The translations under genes were made by a program, and so were the position numbers. Below are positions 53,811 through 64,000 of a stretch of 64,000 bases of DNA, piece by piece; the stretch's first letter is position 1, and the number at the start of each line of letters is the position of its first letter. Origin of the DNA: Lycium barbarum (lineage: Eukaryota > Streptophyta > Magnoliopsida > Solanales > Solanaceae); the NCBI RefSeq assembly GCF_019175385.1, contig NC_083345.1:124747657-124811656 (forward strand). The letters run 5' to 3'. Below the pieces are notes generated by a model that worked only from the letters and a program-made list of their open reading frames with translations, was not told where the DNA came from and made no database searches.

Positions 53811-56428
53811 TGTTGACACCTAATTTTGGCTCGACGTGCTTAAAATTAACGTTTTGGGGGGCCCTGATTCGTTAAAGAGCACGAAATACATTTTTATACA
53901 TTTTTTCAACAATTTATTAATACTTATTCTTATTTATGCAAAGATTATGATTTTTATCAATTTATTGTCATTTGAATTAATTTAAATAATCATTATTTTT
54001 TCAGAGTCATCTGTACAGATACAACACAACAGTGCAATTACATATTAGTAAATAATCATTTTTTATTTCTTTACAACACATTACATTTTCAAGTATCAAT
54101 CATATTTTATTTACATTTTTTTATGGTATATTAATACTCGTATTTTTTATATGTATATTAGTTATATTTTAATACAGTTCGTTAATACAGAAAAGCCTGG
54201 ACAGTTTATAACAACACAATTAATTCAAAGATATTTCAAAATTCACCTTGTGTAAATTACCGAATTATCGCTTAGTGTACAGTTAAAATCCCACTTACCC
54301 GTCATATAATTTCTTTTCCCTTTCTTTCTTCTGCGAGGCCCCACACGTTTTCTCCTTTTTAACTTTTCTCCTATTTTTCCCCCTCATTTTTGTTTCTCCA
54401 GATTTTTTATTCCTTTCCTCTTTTCTCTGCAGGCCCCATATGTCTCCTACCCTTTTTGACTATTTCTCCCCATCTTTGCCCTCAAATTCTCTCCCCTCAT
54501 TATTACACATGCACACACTTACAGATTTCATCTTTTTTTTCCCTTTAAACCCAAACACTTTTTCTCCCCTCACTCCTCCACAAACCGCCGCCGCCCATCA
54601 CCACGCCGGAGCTCGGAGCTCCAGCGAACCCCAACTTCACCTCCAACCATAGCCATAAACCACCAGCAGCCCATTCCTCCCTTTCCCCTTTCCCGTCACT
54701 GCTCCGACGAGCTAAGACCAACCACAACGACACCAACCACCCCACCGTCTTCCTCCTCTTTCCCCCTTTTTCTCCTTCACGCCGGAACTGCCACCATCTC
54801 CGACAACCCTTCTGTTTTATCGTGGTCCCACAGATCTGTTCATCATTGAGGTGTTGCGCTGGTGGTTGTCACCATTAAAGAAACGCGTTGAACGTAAAAA
54901 TAAACTCCGGCAAACTGCGCCGGAAAAGAAATGATCAATAAACCCCGACAGCCCCTGTTCTTATATTTTTTGTGCATCTGCTCTATTTTTGGTTGTTGAT
55001 TAGTTTGATTGTTGCTACCCATTTCGGAGAAGCCCCATGTTGCTCTCATTTTTTCCGATGACCTCGTGGTCCCCTCCGGCGTTTGTTCGCCGCTCTAATA
55101 ACGATATTATCTCTGTTTTTCCAGAGATCTTGCTCCATATTTTTTGGACGATTGTTTTTTTTTTCTTTTTTCCAGTGACTTTCACTATCATTTGGTTACT
55201 ACCCCATCATTACTACTACTGTTACTGTCTTTTTACTATTGCTCACTTGTTGCTTTTTTTTCATATTAACTCTTACGTTATTTTCGCTAAATAAAGATTG
55301 GATTTTTGGCCAGAGAATATTTTTTTGGAGGCCATCGGTACTTTTACCCTTTTTATTGCATTTATTTAAATTTATTTGGGCGAATACTAAACCCAATTGG
55401 CCGATGAAGAAATTTCCGTCGATTTCCAAGGCCTTCCATGTACAAAGACGGGTTTTTTTATTTTAAGTTTATTCATTATTTTTTTAATTCATCCAAGAGT
55501 TATTTATTATCTTACTAACATTTTTATTAAGTCTCACGCAGGTATCCGGAGTTACTTTTTGAAGATGACACTCAAAAGAAGTTCAAATAGCTTCTTAAAT
55601 TCTCTGTTTATATATATATATATATATATATATATTTTTACATTATTAAATTATACAAGCATAAAATATAGTGAAACTTTACTTTTTAGGGTGCAATTTG
55701 ATGGTATTTATTTATGATCTGCTTAGGTGATTTAAATTTTATGTGTTTTAGAAAAATCAATATTAGGCAGTTATTATTTTCGTAGCTAATATTCTTATAG
55801 TTATCATGTTTCGCTAGAGTTTTAATTTAATAGCTTAGCACACTTAAGTAAATAAATAGGGTGATTTGCCTCAATATTTAGGCTTTAGAATGTACTCTCA
55901 TAATTAATTGATTAGGCGTACATACTTAGCTAGTTAAATTAGTTAACTCACCTTGAGTGCAAAATAATTTCATGTCCATTCCTTATACCCTTTTCACATA
56001 TCCAAGCCTTTAAGTTGCACATAACTTTTTTTTTTAAAATAATTATTATATCACATATGTATAAAATACGTATTGCACGATTATTTATGTGAATAGTCAT
56101 ATTAGTTATTCTTTAGTCTAAACTCTACTAATTTTTGTAAATAATAATCAAGCCTTTTTACACATCCCTCGAATAGTTAAATTGGTCCAGCCGGGAACCA
56201 CATTTGTGGATTCTGAAGGATGCCTAACACCTTCCCTTCGGAATAATTTGAACCCTTACCTAGAATCTCACTTATTTTCGTAGACGTGTTAAGCTGCATA
56301 TATTAATAATTTATACGTACCCTAGTATACCTTAAATGCTAGGTGGCGACTCTGTACATAATTAATTATTTCAGAGCTCCATAAGTTGTGCTTTGTTTAG
56401 CCTTTGGTAAAAATAGGGTGCAACAACA
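53811..56428 (+). repeat. 5' LTR of the Ogre-like element
   Basis: It begins TGTTG and ends CAACA (at 56425, or 56428 by a repeat of ACA), about 2.6 kb. It contains a (TA)n run at about 55611-55634. Against the second LTR I counted about 15 base changes over 2.2 kb plus a few short indels. Confidence 0.85.
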
Positions 56429-56446
56429 TGGCGACTCTGCTGGGGA
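56429..56446 (+). promoter_or_regulatory. Primer binding site of the Ogre-like element
   Basis: TGGCGACTCTGCTGGGGA immediately follows the LTR. It is complementary to a tRNA 3' end UCCCCAGCAGAGUCGCCA, taken to be tRNA-Arg. Confidence 0.75.
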
Positions 56447-57204
56447 AACACTTAGGTTCTAGCCATATAGACTCAATTTGTTATTCGAGGTATGTTATCT
56501 TTATTTGAATTTTTCTTTATTTTACTTTCTTGTATTTATTCGTCATGTATATCCTTTCCCTTGTTCCCTTATTTGTTTACGTACATATCTGCTTTTAATT
56601 TCATATACTGTATTTTTGCCTTTTTACTAGCAAGTTTATTTACCATACTCATTTTTACTTTATTGTAAATTATGCATCTTGCTTTTACTGTTTCTCTTTA
56701 ATTGCTATCTTTTTGTGGTTTTATATTAATATTCATACGTGTTATCGGTTTATATAAATTGGCATTCCGTTCATATTTCCTCCACTTCTGGAAAACTCAC
56801 ACTATCACACGTACACGCGAGGTGTGTTTTGCGCACCCGCGAATTTTTTTCGTAAAATCCAAATTTTAGGAGAGTTGGCGTATGCGCGGGGTGCCCGAGT
56901 AACGGGGACCGCGTAGCCTTCTCACTCGAGTAGTCCGCTCGGGAGTCATAGGAAAACCAACTCTTAGAATTCCTAGGTTACTGTACATTCCATTTTGCAG
57001 TTGTTTTTAGCTAGGTTGAATTTTATCCTTTATTTCGAACATTCTTTTCATTTTTCACATACTCTTTATTTGTTACATGTTTGGTTTTTAAATAAATATT
57101 GTTGTTATTTGCTTTGCACTACCTTAGCACTTTATCTAACTATTTTTTAGTTGACTTGCGTCGAACCCTGCATTTTGTAAAATATTTTTTCTTCAATCAT
57201 GCAT

Positions 57205-58075
57205 TTTATACCCTATCTGCAAGAACTACGCACACCTGATTCTCTTCTTTGATGAGATACGTAGGCAGCCCTTTTGGGTTCGGTATTCATTATTCAAAAA
57301 TCACAAAAAAAAAATCCTTTATTTTGAAAAAAAAATCACAAAAATATTTTATTTCTTTCTACCCTATCTGCAAGAACTACGCACACCTGATTCTCTTCTT
57401 TTATGAGATACGTAGGCAGCCCTTTTGGGTTCGGTATTATTATTCAAAAAATCACAAAAAAAAATCCTTTATTTTGAAAAAAAAATCACAAAAATATTTT
57501 ATTTCTTTCTACCCTATCTGCAAGAACTACGCACACCTGATTCTCTTCTTTGATGAGATACGTAGGCAACCCTTTTGGGTTCGGTATTCATTATTCAAAA
57601 ATCACAAAAAAAAAAATTCTTTATTTTGAAAAAAAAATCACAAAAATATTTTATTTCTTTCTACCCTATCTGCAAGAACTACGCACACCTGATTCTCTTC
57701 TTTGATGAGATACGTAGGCAGCCCTTTTGGGTTCGGTATTCATTATTCAAAAATCACAAAAAAAAAATCCTTTATTTTGAAAAAAATATCACAAAAATAT
57801 TTTATTTCTTTCTACCCTATCTGCAAGAACTACGCACACCTGATTCTCTTCTTTGATGAGATACGTAGGCAGCCCTTTTGGGTTCGGTATTCATTATTCA
57901 AAAATCACAAAAAAAAAAAAATCCTTTATTTTGAAAAATCACAAAAATATTTTATTTCTTCTATCCTATTTGAACGAACTACGCGCACCTGATTCTCATC
58001 TAAGATGAGATACGTAGGCAACCCTTCTCGGGTTCGGTACTCCTTATTCAAAAATTTAAAAAAAAATACAAAAAT
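57205..58075 (+). repeat. Tandem array, six copies of about 151 bp
   Basis: The units carry CTGCAAGAACTACGCACACC, TGATGAGATACGTAGGCAGC, CCTTTTGGGTTCGGTATTC and A-rich stretches. The landmark AAGAACTACG starts at 57221, 57372, 57522, 57674 and 57825, with a diverged sixth near 57973. A lone diverged copy lies near 61440-61510. Confidence 0.95.
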
Positions 58076-58614
58076 ATTTTTTAGTTTCGTATCTTTGACT
58101 TGGTTGGTACTGACACAGTTAGAATGTGCATATGAAATAAACAAGTGATAATCAATATGATATAGAGGACTGACTTTGTGGTAAACCATAGATTCTTTTG
58201 GTACCTCTCATTCACACCTTAAGTGACACTTGAAAAATTCTATTGCATGCTTGTAAGACAAGAACAAAACCAACCTCATTGTTTCCTGTGCATTGTGTGG
58301 TGAGCTTTAGATAGCGTTCAATTGCATTGCATTGTGATCTAGAACTTGGCCTGAATGTCTGTTGAGGCGAAATTATGAGTAACACTCAGCATAGAAAAGG
58401 ATCGTAGGCTTCTTTGACCCGTTTGAGCCTTTCTAGCCTACCAAATGACATTATCCCTAGCATTCGCCCTTTGAGCCTAAAGCCTTTTATTTGACCACCA
58501 CATCATAAGCCTATACCATTTCTGAGTGCTTACATGCACTATCTCTCTCTTGGCCCAACCTCCCTGAGCGTACTAAAAAAACGTGCAACTGCGGATAGAG
58601 ATCTGAGCTGAAGC

Positions 58615-58892
58615 TTCAAAAAAAAAAAAAGAAGAAAAAAAAAAAGGGGATTCGACCGTCCCAGCAAAATAAAGGCTAAGAATGACCTCCAAAGCAAGAA
58701 GGAGCCCACACATAAAAAAAAAAAAAAAAAAAAAAAACTCAGTCATTAGGGATCTCGGACATCTAACCCGTTATTTATTTTTATTTTTTACACTCAGGCA
58801 TACAATCTGGAATTACTATCAAGACCTCGGGCGTGCAACCCAGGTCAATTCTCTTAATCCCCACAGAGTCTCGGGCATGCAACCCTAAACTC

Positions 58893-58924
<32 letters not shown>

Positions 58925-58950
58925 TCGCAACCCTAAACTCAAAAAAAAAG
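58615..58950 (+). repeat. Block of long A runs with duplicated phrases
   Basis: Runs of A of about 11, 24 and 30 nt separate short phrases such as GGGCATGCAACCCTAAACTC, which is repeated as GGCTCGCAACCCTAAACTC. No gene. Confidence 0.8.
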
Positions 58951-60109
58951 GGGGCTTTAACTTGCAAAATAGGTCGCACAAGTACAAAAGAAAGGGACAA
59001 TAAAACAAAGTAGATCAGCGTCAGAGCACACAAATACTAAGCACAGACATAGTGCAACGCTTAGGGAAGGATTAGTCACTCCTTACCCAAATAATATCCT
59101 ACCCTTTTCCGAAGCCTACATTACAACACCATAACAAGCCCTACGTGATTCTATGCTAAGGTTTCTCTCATTAGTGGATACTTACATGACGGCCAAGCTT
59201 ATGGTATTACAATTGCAAGCATTGAACATCTTTCTGAGTTTGAGTGTACTTCTCTAGATGTCTCAAAGTTCGAAAATATTGAATATGTGTGAAAAGAGAC
59301 TTTCTTTCTGGTGAGGGCACTTGAAACATGAGGATAGGTATAGTTCGTAATCCTTGTTTGAAGCAAAATGAACCAATCTTGTCGATTTTTAGGTATGTCT
59401 GAGGTACCACTTGAAGCTATAGGAATTACCAATAAGTCGATCTTGGTTTGTTGGACGATAAATAATGGTGAATTCTTATGCACAATACTAATTGTTGGTA
59501 CCAACTGAAGTCGGGGCATGTTATATCAATCATTGTTATTATTAAAAAAAAAAATTGCTGGATTTTGCTTTCGTGATTTTGTTATTTTTTTTTTCTTAAT
59601 TTTATTTTTTATCGTTGCACAGTAAATATAGTTCAATGTTGTTGTGTTGTTACTAACTCTACAAGGTATCGACATCTGGTCTTACCATGAAAGATCCTCG
59701 TATTTCTCCGCTGAAGCATGAAATTGGGAGAACATTTTTTAGTAGCTTAAAAAAAAAAAAAAAAAAAAAAAAGAGCAAGTGCACATCACTTTCCGCTGGA
59801 AGTATGCGAATTTTTGTTTGTTTAAACTGGGACAAAATTTTTGAGGGGGCCCTCAAAAATTCCACCAATGGCACATTTTGAGAGAAAAGGCACGGGCTCA
59901 TCCGGCCCCACAGTAGGGCACTGCATTGGCTCGTCCAGCCCCACAATAGGACACCGAGGGCGTCATAGTCTAAAGGCATCATTCTCATTGCCTAAAGGCA
60001 CCATTTCATGGCCCAAGGACCTTACCTTCTGCACTTCATTCGCGCCGAAACAAAGGCGTTACCCTCCACACCTGCATTGCTTTGTTTATTTTTTTTCAAA
60101 TGCCCCCGC

Positions 60110-61075
60110 GTATGCTCGCGGCCGCATTGCACTGCATCTGCATAATGCTGAGCACCGCCTTTCATATGATGCATGGGCTGCGCACCGCCTTTTGCATCGC
60201 TTTCATATGTTGCATGGGCCATGCACCGCCCTTTGTAATTTTTGCATAAGGCTGAGCCGCCTTTCATATGATGCATGGGCTGCGCACCGCCCTTTGCATC
60301 GCTTTCATATATTGCATGGGTCTTGCACCGCCCTTTTAAATTTCTGCTTGGGCTGCGCACCGCCTTTTTGCATCACTTTCATATATTACAATGGGCCATG
60401 CACCGCCCTTTGTAAATTTCTGCATAAGGCTGAGCATCGCCTTTCATACATTACATGGGCCATGCACCGCCCTTTTAAATTTCTGCTTGGGCTGCGCACC
60501 GCCCATCGCATCGCTTTCATATGTTACATGGGCCATGCACCGCCCTTTGTAATTTCTGCATAAGGCTGAGCACCGCCTTTCATATGATGCACGGGTTGCG
60601 CACCGCCCATCGCATCGCTTTCATATGTTACATGGGCCATGCACCGCCCTTTGTAATTTCTGAATAAGGCTGAGCACCGCCTTTCATACGATGCACGGGC
60701 TGCGCACTGCCCTTCGCATCGCTTTCATATGTTACATGGGCCATGCACCGCCCTTTGTAATTTCTGCATAAGGCTGAGCACCACCTTTCATATGATGCAC
60801 GGGCTGCGCACCGCCCTTCGCATCGCTTTCATATGTTACATGGGCCATGCACCGCCCTTTGTAATTTCTGCATAAGGCTGAGCACCGCCTTTCAAATGAT
60901 GCACGGGCTGCGCACCGCCCTTCGCATCGCTTTCATATGTTACATGGGCCATGCACCGCCCTTTGTACTTTCTGCATAAGGCTGCGCACCGCCCTTTGCA
61001 TCCCTTTCATATGTTACATGGGCCATGCACCGCCCTTTGTAATTTCTGCATAAGACATCGCACCGCATCTGCCGT
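60110..61075 (+). repeat. GC-rich tandem array, 104-bp unit
   Basis: The unit contains ATGGGCCATGCACCGCCCTT, AATTTCTGCATAAGGCTGAG, CACCGCCTTTCATATGATGC and GGGCTGCGCACCGCCC. Regular copies are spaced 104-105 bp from about 60527 to 60944; irregular and shortened copies lie to each side. Frames stay open through it only because of the repeat. Confidence 0.93.
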
Positions 61076-61084
61076 GTTTTATTC

Positions 61085-61345
61085 TTGTTTTCTTAATGCC
61101 CCTGCGTATGCTCGTAGCCGCATTGCACCGCACCTGCATTTCTTTATTGTTTTCAAATGCCCCTGCATATGCTCGCAGCCGCATTGCACCGCACCTGCAT
61201 TTCTTTATTGTTTTCAAATGCCCCTGCATATACTCGCAGCCGCATTGTACTGCACCTGCATTTGTTTGTTTTAAATGCCTTGCGAATGCTCGCAGATGCA
61301 CTGCACATACATTGCATCATTACTTTGCGAATGCTCGCAAACACA
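61085..61345 (+). repeat. Tandem array, about 60-bp unit
   Basis: AATGCCCCTGCGTATGCTCG, CAGCCGCATTGCACCGCACC and TGCATTTCTTTATTGTTTTC recur three to four times; a first copy precedes the 104-bp array near 60100. Confidence 0.88.
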
Positions 61346-61745
61346 CTGCACATGCATTGCATTATCACTTTCAGATACCCTTCAAACGCATTGCATCATG
61401 CCTTAAAAAAAAAAAAAAAACGTCCATTAGTTATCACCTTTTCGAACTACATTGACCTGATTCTCGTGATTGACGAGATATGTAGGAAGCTCGATGCAGA
61501 ATTCGGTCACATCGGGACGAGAATCATTCTTTCCCCAGCAAGTGTACAATCCTTCCCTTTTTATCATTTTTTCTTTTTATCGCAACCCTGCCGACGGACT
61601 GAGAGTATTGTCAAAGCTCTACCAACGTCTGGCCTCTTTCTCCGTACATATCATTTTAGCAATTCTTTATCGAGCCAAAATAGGCTACATGTCAACATCT
61701 TCGTCCGAAAACTCTTTCATCGTCTCCGGTCGAAGAGGGACAATC

Positions 61746-63552
61746 TGTTGACACCTAATTTTGGCTCGACGTGCTTAAAATTAACGTTTTGGGGGGCCCT
61801 GATTCGTTAAAGAGCACGAAATACATTTTTTACACATTTTTTACATTTTTTCAACAATTTATTAATACTTATTCTTATTTATGCAAAGATTATGATTTTT
61901 ATCAATTTATTGTCATTTGAATTAATTTAAATAATCATTATTTTTTCAGAGTCATCTGTACAGATACAGCACAACAGTGCAATTACATATTAGTAAATAA
62001 TCATTTTTTATTTCTTTACAACACATTACATTTTCAAGTATCAATCATATTTTATTTACATTTTTTTATGGTATATTAATACTCGTATTTTTTATATGTA
62101 TATTAGTTATATTTTAATACAGTTCGTTAATACAGAAAAGCCTGGACAGTTTATAACAACACAATTAATTCAAAGATATTTCAAAATTCACCTTGTGTAA
62201 ATTACCGAATTATCGCTTAGTGTACAGTTAAAATCTCACTTACCCGTCATATAATTTCTTTTCCCTTTCTTTCTTCTGCGAGGCCCCACACGTTTTCTCC
62301 TTTTTAACTTTTCTCCTATTTTTCCCCCTCATTTTTGTTTCTCCAGATTTTTTATTCCTTTCCTCTTTTCTCTGCAGGCCCCATATGTCTCCTACCCTTT
62401 TTGACTATTTCTCCCCATCTTTGCCCTCAAATTCTCTCCCCTCATTATTACACACGCACACACTTACAGATTTCATTTTTTTTTCCCCTTTAAACCCAAA
62501 CACTTTTTCTCCTCTCACTCCTCCACAAACCGCCGCCGCCCATCACCACGCCGGAGCTCCGAGCTCCGGCGAACCCCAACTTCACCTCCAACCATAGCCA
62601 TAAACCACCAGCAGCCCATTCCTCCCTTTCCCCTTTCCCATCACTGCTCCGACGAGCTAAGACCAACCACAACGACACCAACCACCCCACCGTCTTCCTC
62701 CTCTTTCCCCCTTTTTCTCCTTCACGCCGGAACTGCCATCATCTCCGACAACCCTTCTGTTTTATCGTGGTCCCACAGATCTGTTCATCATTGAGGTGTT
62801 GCGCTGGTGGTTGTCACCATTAAAGAAACGCGTTGAACGTAAAAATAAACTCCGGCAAACTGCGCCGGAAAAGAAATGATCAATAAACCCCGACAGCCCC
62901 TGTTCTTATATTTTTTGTGCATCTGCTCTATTTTTGGTTGTTGATTAGTTTGATTGTTGCTACCCATTTCGGAGAAGCCCCATGTTGCTCTCATTTTTTC
63001 CGATGACCTCGTGGTCCCCTCCGGCGTTTGTTCGCCGCTCTAATAACGATATTATCTCTGTTTTTCCAGAGATCTTGCTCCATATTTTTTGGACGATTGT
63101 TTTTTTTTTTTCTTTTTTCCAGTGACTTTCACTATCATTTGGTTACTACCCCATCATTACTACTACTGTTACTGTCTTTTTACTATTGCTCACTTGTTGC
63201 TTTTTTTTCATATTAACTCTTACGTTATTTTCGCTAAATAAAGATTGGATTTTTGGCCAGAGAATATTTTTTTGGAGGCCATCGGTACTTTTACCCTTTT
63301 TATTGCATTTATTTAAATTTATTTGGGCGAATACTAAACCCAATTGGCCGATGAAGAAATTTCCGTCGATTTCCAAGGCCTTCCATGTACAAAGACGGGT
63401 TTTTTTATTTTAAGTTTATTCATTATTTCTTTAATTCATCCAAGAGTTATTTATTTTCTTACTAACATTTTTATTAAGTCTCACGCAGGTATCCGAAGTT
63501 ACTTTTTGAAGATGACACTCAAAAGAAGTTCAAATAGCTTCTTAAATTCTCT

Positions 63553-63589
<37 letters not shown>

Positions 63590-64000
63590 CATTATTAAAT
63601 TATACAAGCATAAAATATAGTGAAACTTTAATTTTTAGGGTGCAATTTGATGGTATTTATTTATGATCTGCTTAGGTGATTTAAATTTTATGTGTTTTAG
63701 AAAAATCAATATTAGGCAGTTATTATTTTCGTAGCTAATATTCTTATAGTTATCATGTTTCGCTAGAGTTTTAATTTAATAGCTTAGCACACTTAAGTAA
63801 ATAAATAGGGTGATTTGCCTCAATATTTAGGCTTTAGAATGTACTCTCATAATTAATTGATTAGGCGTACATACTTAGCTAGTTAAATTAGTTAACTCAC
63901 CTTGAGTGCAAAATAATTTCATGTCCATTCCTTATACCCTTTTCACATACCCAAGCCTTTAAGTTGCACATAACTTTTTTTTTTTAAATAATTATTATAT
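61746..64000 (+). repeat. 3' LTR of the Ogre-like element, truncated by the window
   Basis: It is offset 7935 bp from the 5' LTR at its start. A 10-bp insertion near 61835, and the (TA)n run at about 63557-63585, differ from the first copy. Confidence 0.88.

Larger units (their letters stand above)
53811..64000 (+). mobile_element. Non-autonomous Ogre/Tat-like LTR retrotransposon (right end outside window)
   Basis: Direct LTRs start at 53811 and 61746 (both TGTTGACACCTAATTTTGGC). After the first LTR comes a primer site TGGCGACTCTGCTGGGGA, which from memory is the tRNA-Arg site typical of Ogre elements. The 5.3-kb internal region has no gag, protease, RT or integrase motif; it is mostly tandem repeats and A runs. 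GAAGAGGGACAATC just before 61746 fits a polypurine tract. The element inserted into the copia RT; the target duplication cannot be checked. Confidence 0.82.

Noticed and set aside
57205..58075. Possible CRISPR-like array
   Set aside because: The units of 151 bp are contiguous with no unique spacers, lie inside a plant LTR element, and the genome is eukaryotic.
59841..60563. 240-codon plus frame and opposite-strand frames near 60-61.4 kb
   Set aside because: They translate the 104-bp and 60-bp tandem arrays (HGPCTALC-type repeats) with no known domain.
40652..64000. Endogenous pararetrovirus (Caulimoviridae) origin for the RT fragments
   Set aside because: The RT and RNase H motifs and their order are Ty1/copia, and no movement-protein or caulimovirid coat motif was seen.

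Overview
The window is nuclear DNA from a flowering plant, almost certainly Solanaceae; the genus cannot be fixed from the sequence alone. The evidence is spliced genes with AT-rich introns, tRNA-derived SINEs of the Solanaceae TS/SolS kind, Stowaway-type MITEs with CTCCCTCCGT ends, very long LTR retrotransposons, and plant-specific protein families (two-LIM protein, chloroplast S1-domain protein, NF-YC, isoflavone-reductase-like reductase, F-box).

Left part (1-12.3 kb): a duplicated block. Window start and 35.5-36.0 kb form inverted copies that each carry a tRNA-Val(AAC). Inside the block an F-box gene family has been copied several times. The copy at 31756-32850 (+) is intact. The copy at 2163-2620 (-) is a broken 3' half. 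In a third copy (5481-6640, -) the F-box body has been replaced by a complete, intronless isoflavone-reductase-like reading frame, with only the F-box 5' flank and last codons left. Three decayed selenoprotein-H-like (Rdx family) fragments lie among these copies. A long-TIR element family, a CT-rich minisatellite and an 876-bp near-perfect foldback element fill the rest.

Middle part (12.8-29 kb): two spliced genes on the minus strand. One is a 13-exon chloroplast S1-domain RNA-binding protein (13039-23700, about 853 aa), with introns full of MITEs and SINEs and a double G-box upstream. The other is a 5-exon two-LIM-domain actin-binding-type protein (24580-27894, 204 aa) that includes a 20-nt micro-exon. 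A second tRNA-Val(AAC) follows at 28597.

Right-middle (29-40.6 kb): the intact F-box gene, a MULE-like element inside another repeat, a third tRNA-Val(AAC), a small intronless NF-YC histone-fold gene (36501-36857, -), and scattered MITEs and SINEs.

Right part (40.6-64 kb): a nest of retrotransposons. A degenerate Ty1/copia element (minus strand; 3' LTR at 40652-40896) has been split by three later insertions: (1) a 9282-bp element with 2989-bp LTRs that look identical, a 5-bp target duplication and only a gag gene (TR-GAG-like, Ty3/gypsy gag), 41617-50898; (2) a 2128-bp solo LTR with a 5-bp target duplication, 51309-53436; (3) a non-autonomous Ogre/Tat-like element starting at 53811 whose second LTR runs off the window end. 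Its internal region has no recognisable gag or pol but holds two large tandem-repeat arrays (about 151 bp and 104 bp units).

No operon, CRISPR array, organelle insertion or endogenous pararetrovirus was seen. The least expected features are the F-box/reductase swap, the gag-only element with apparently identical LTRs but a stop codon in its zinc knuckle, the repeat-built transit peptide of the S1 protein, and the long foldback.
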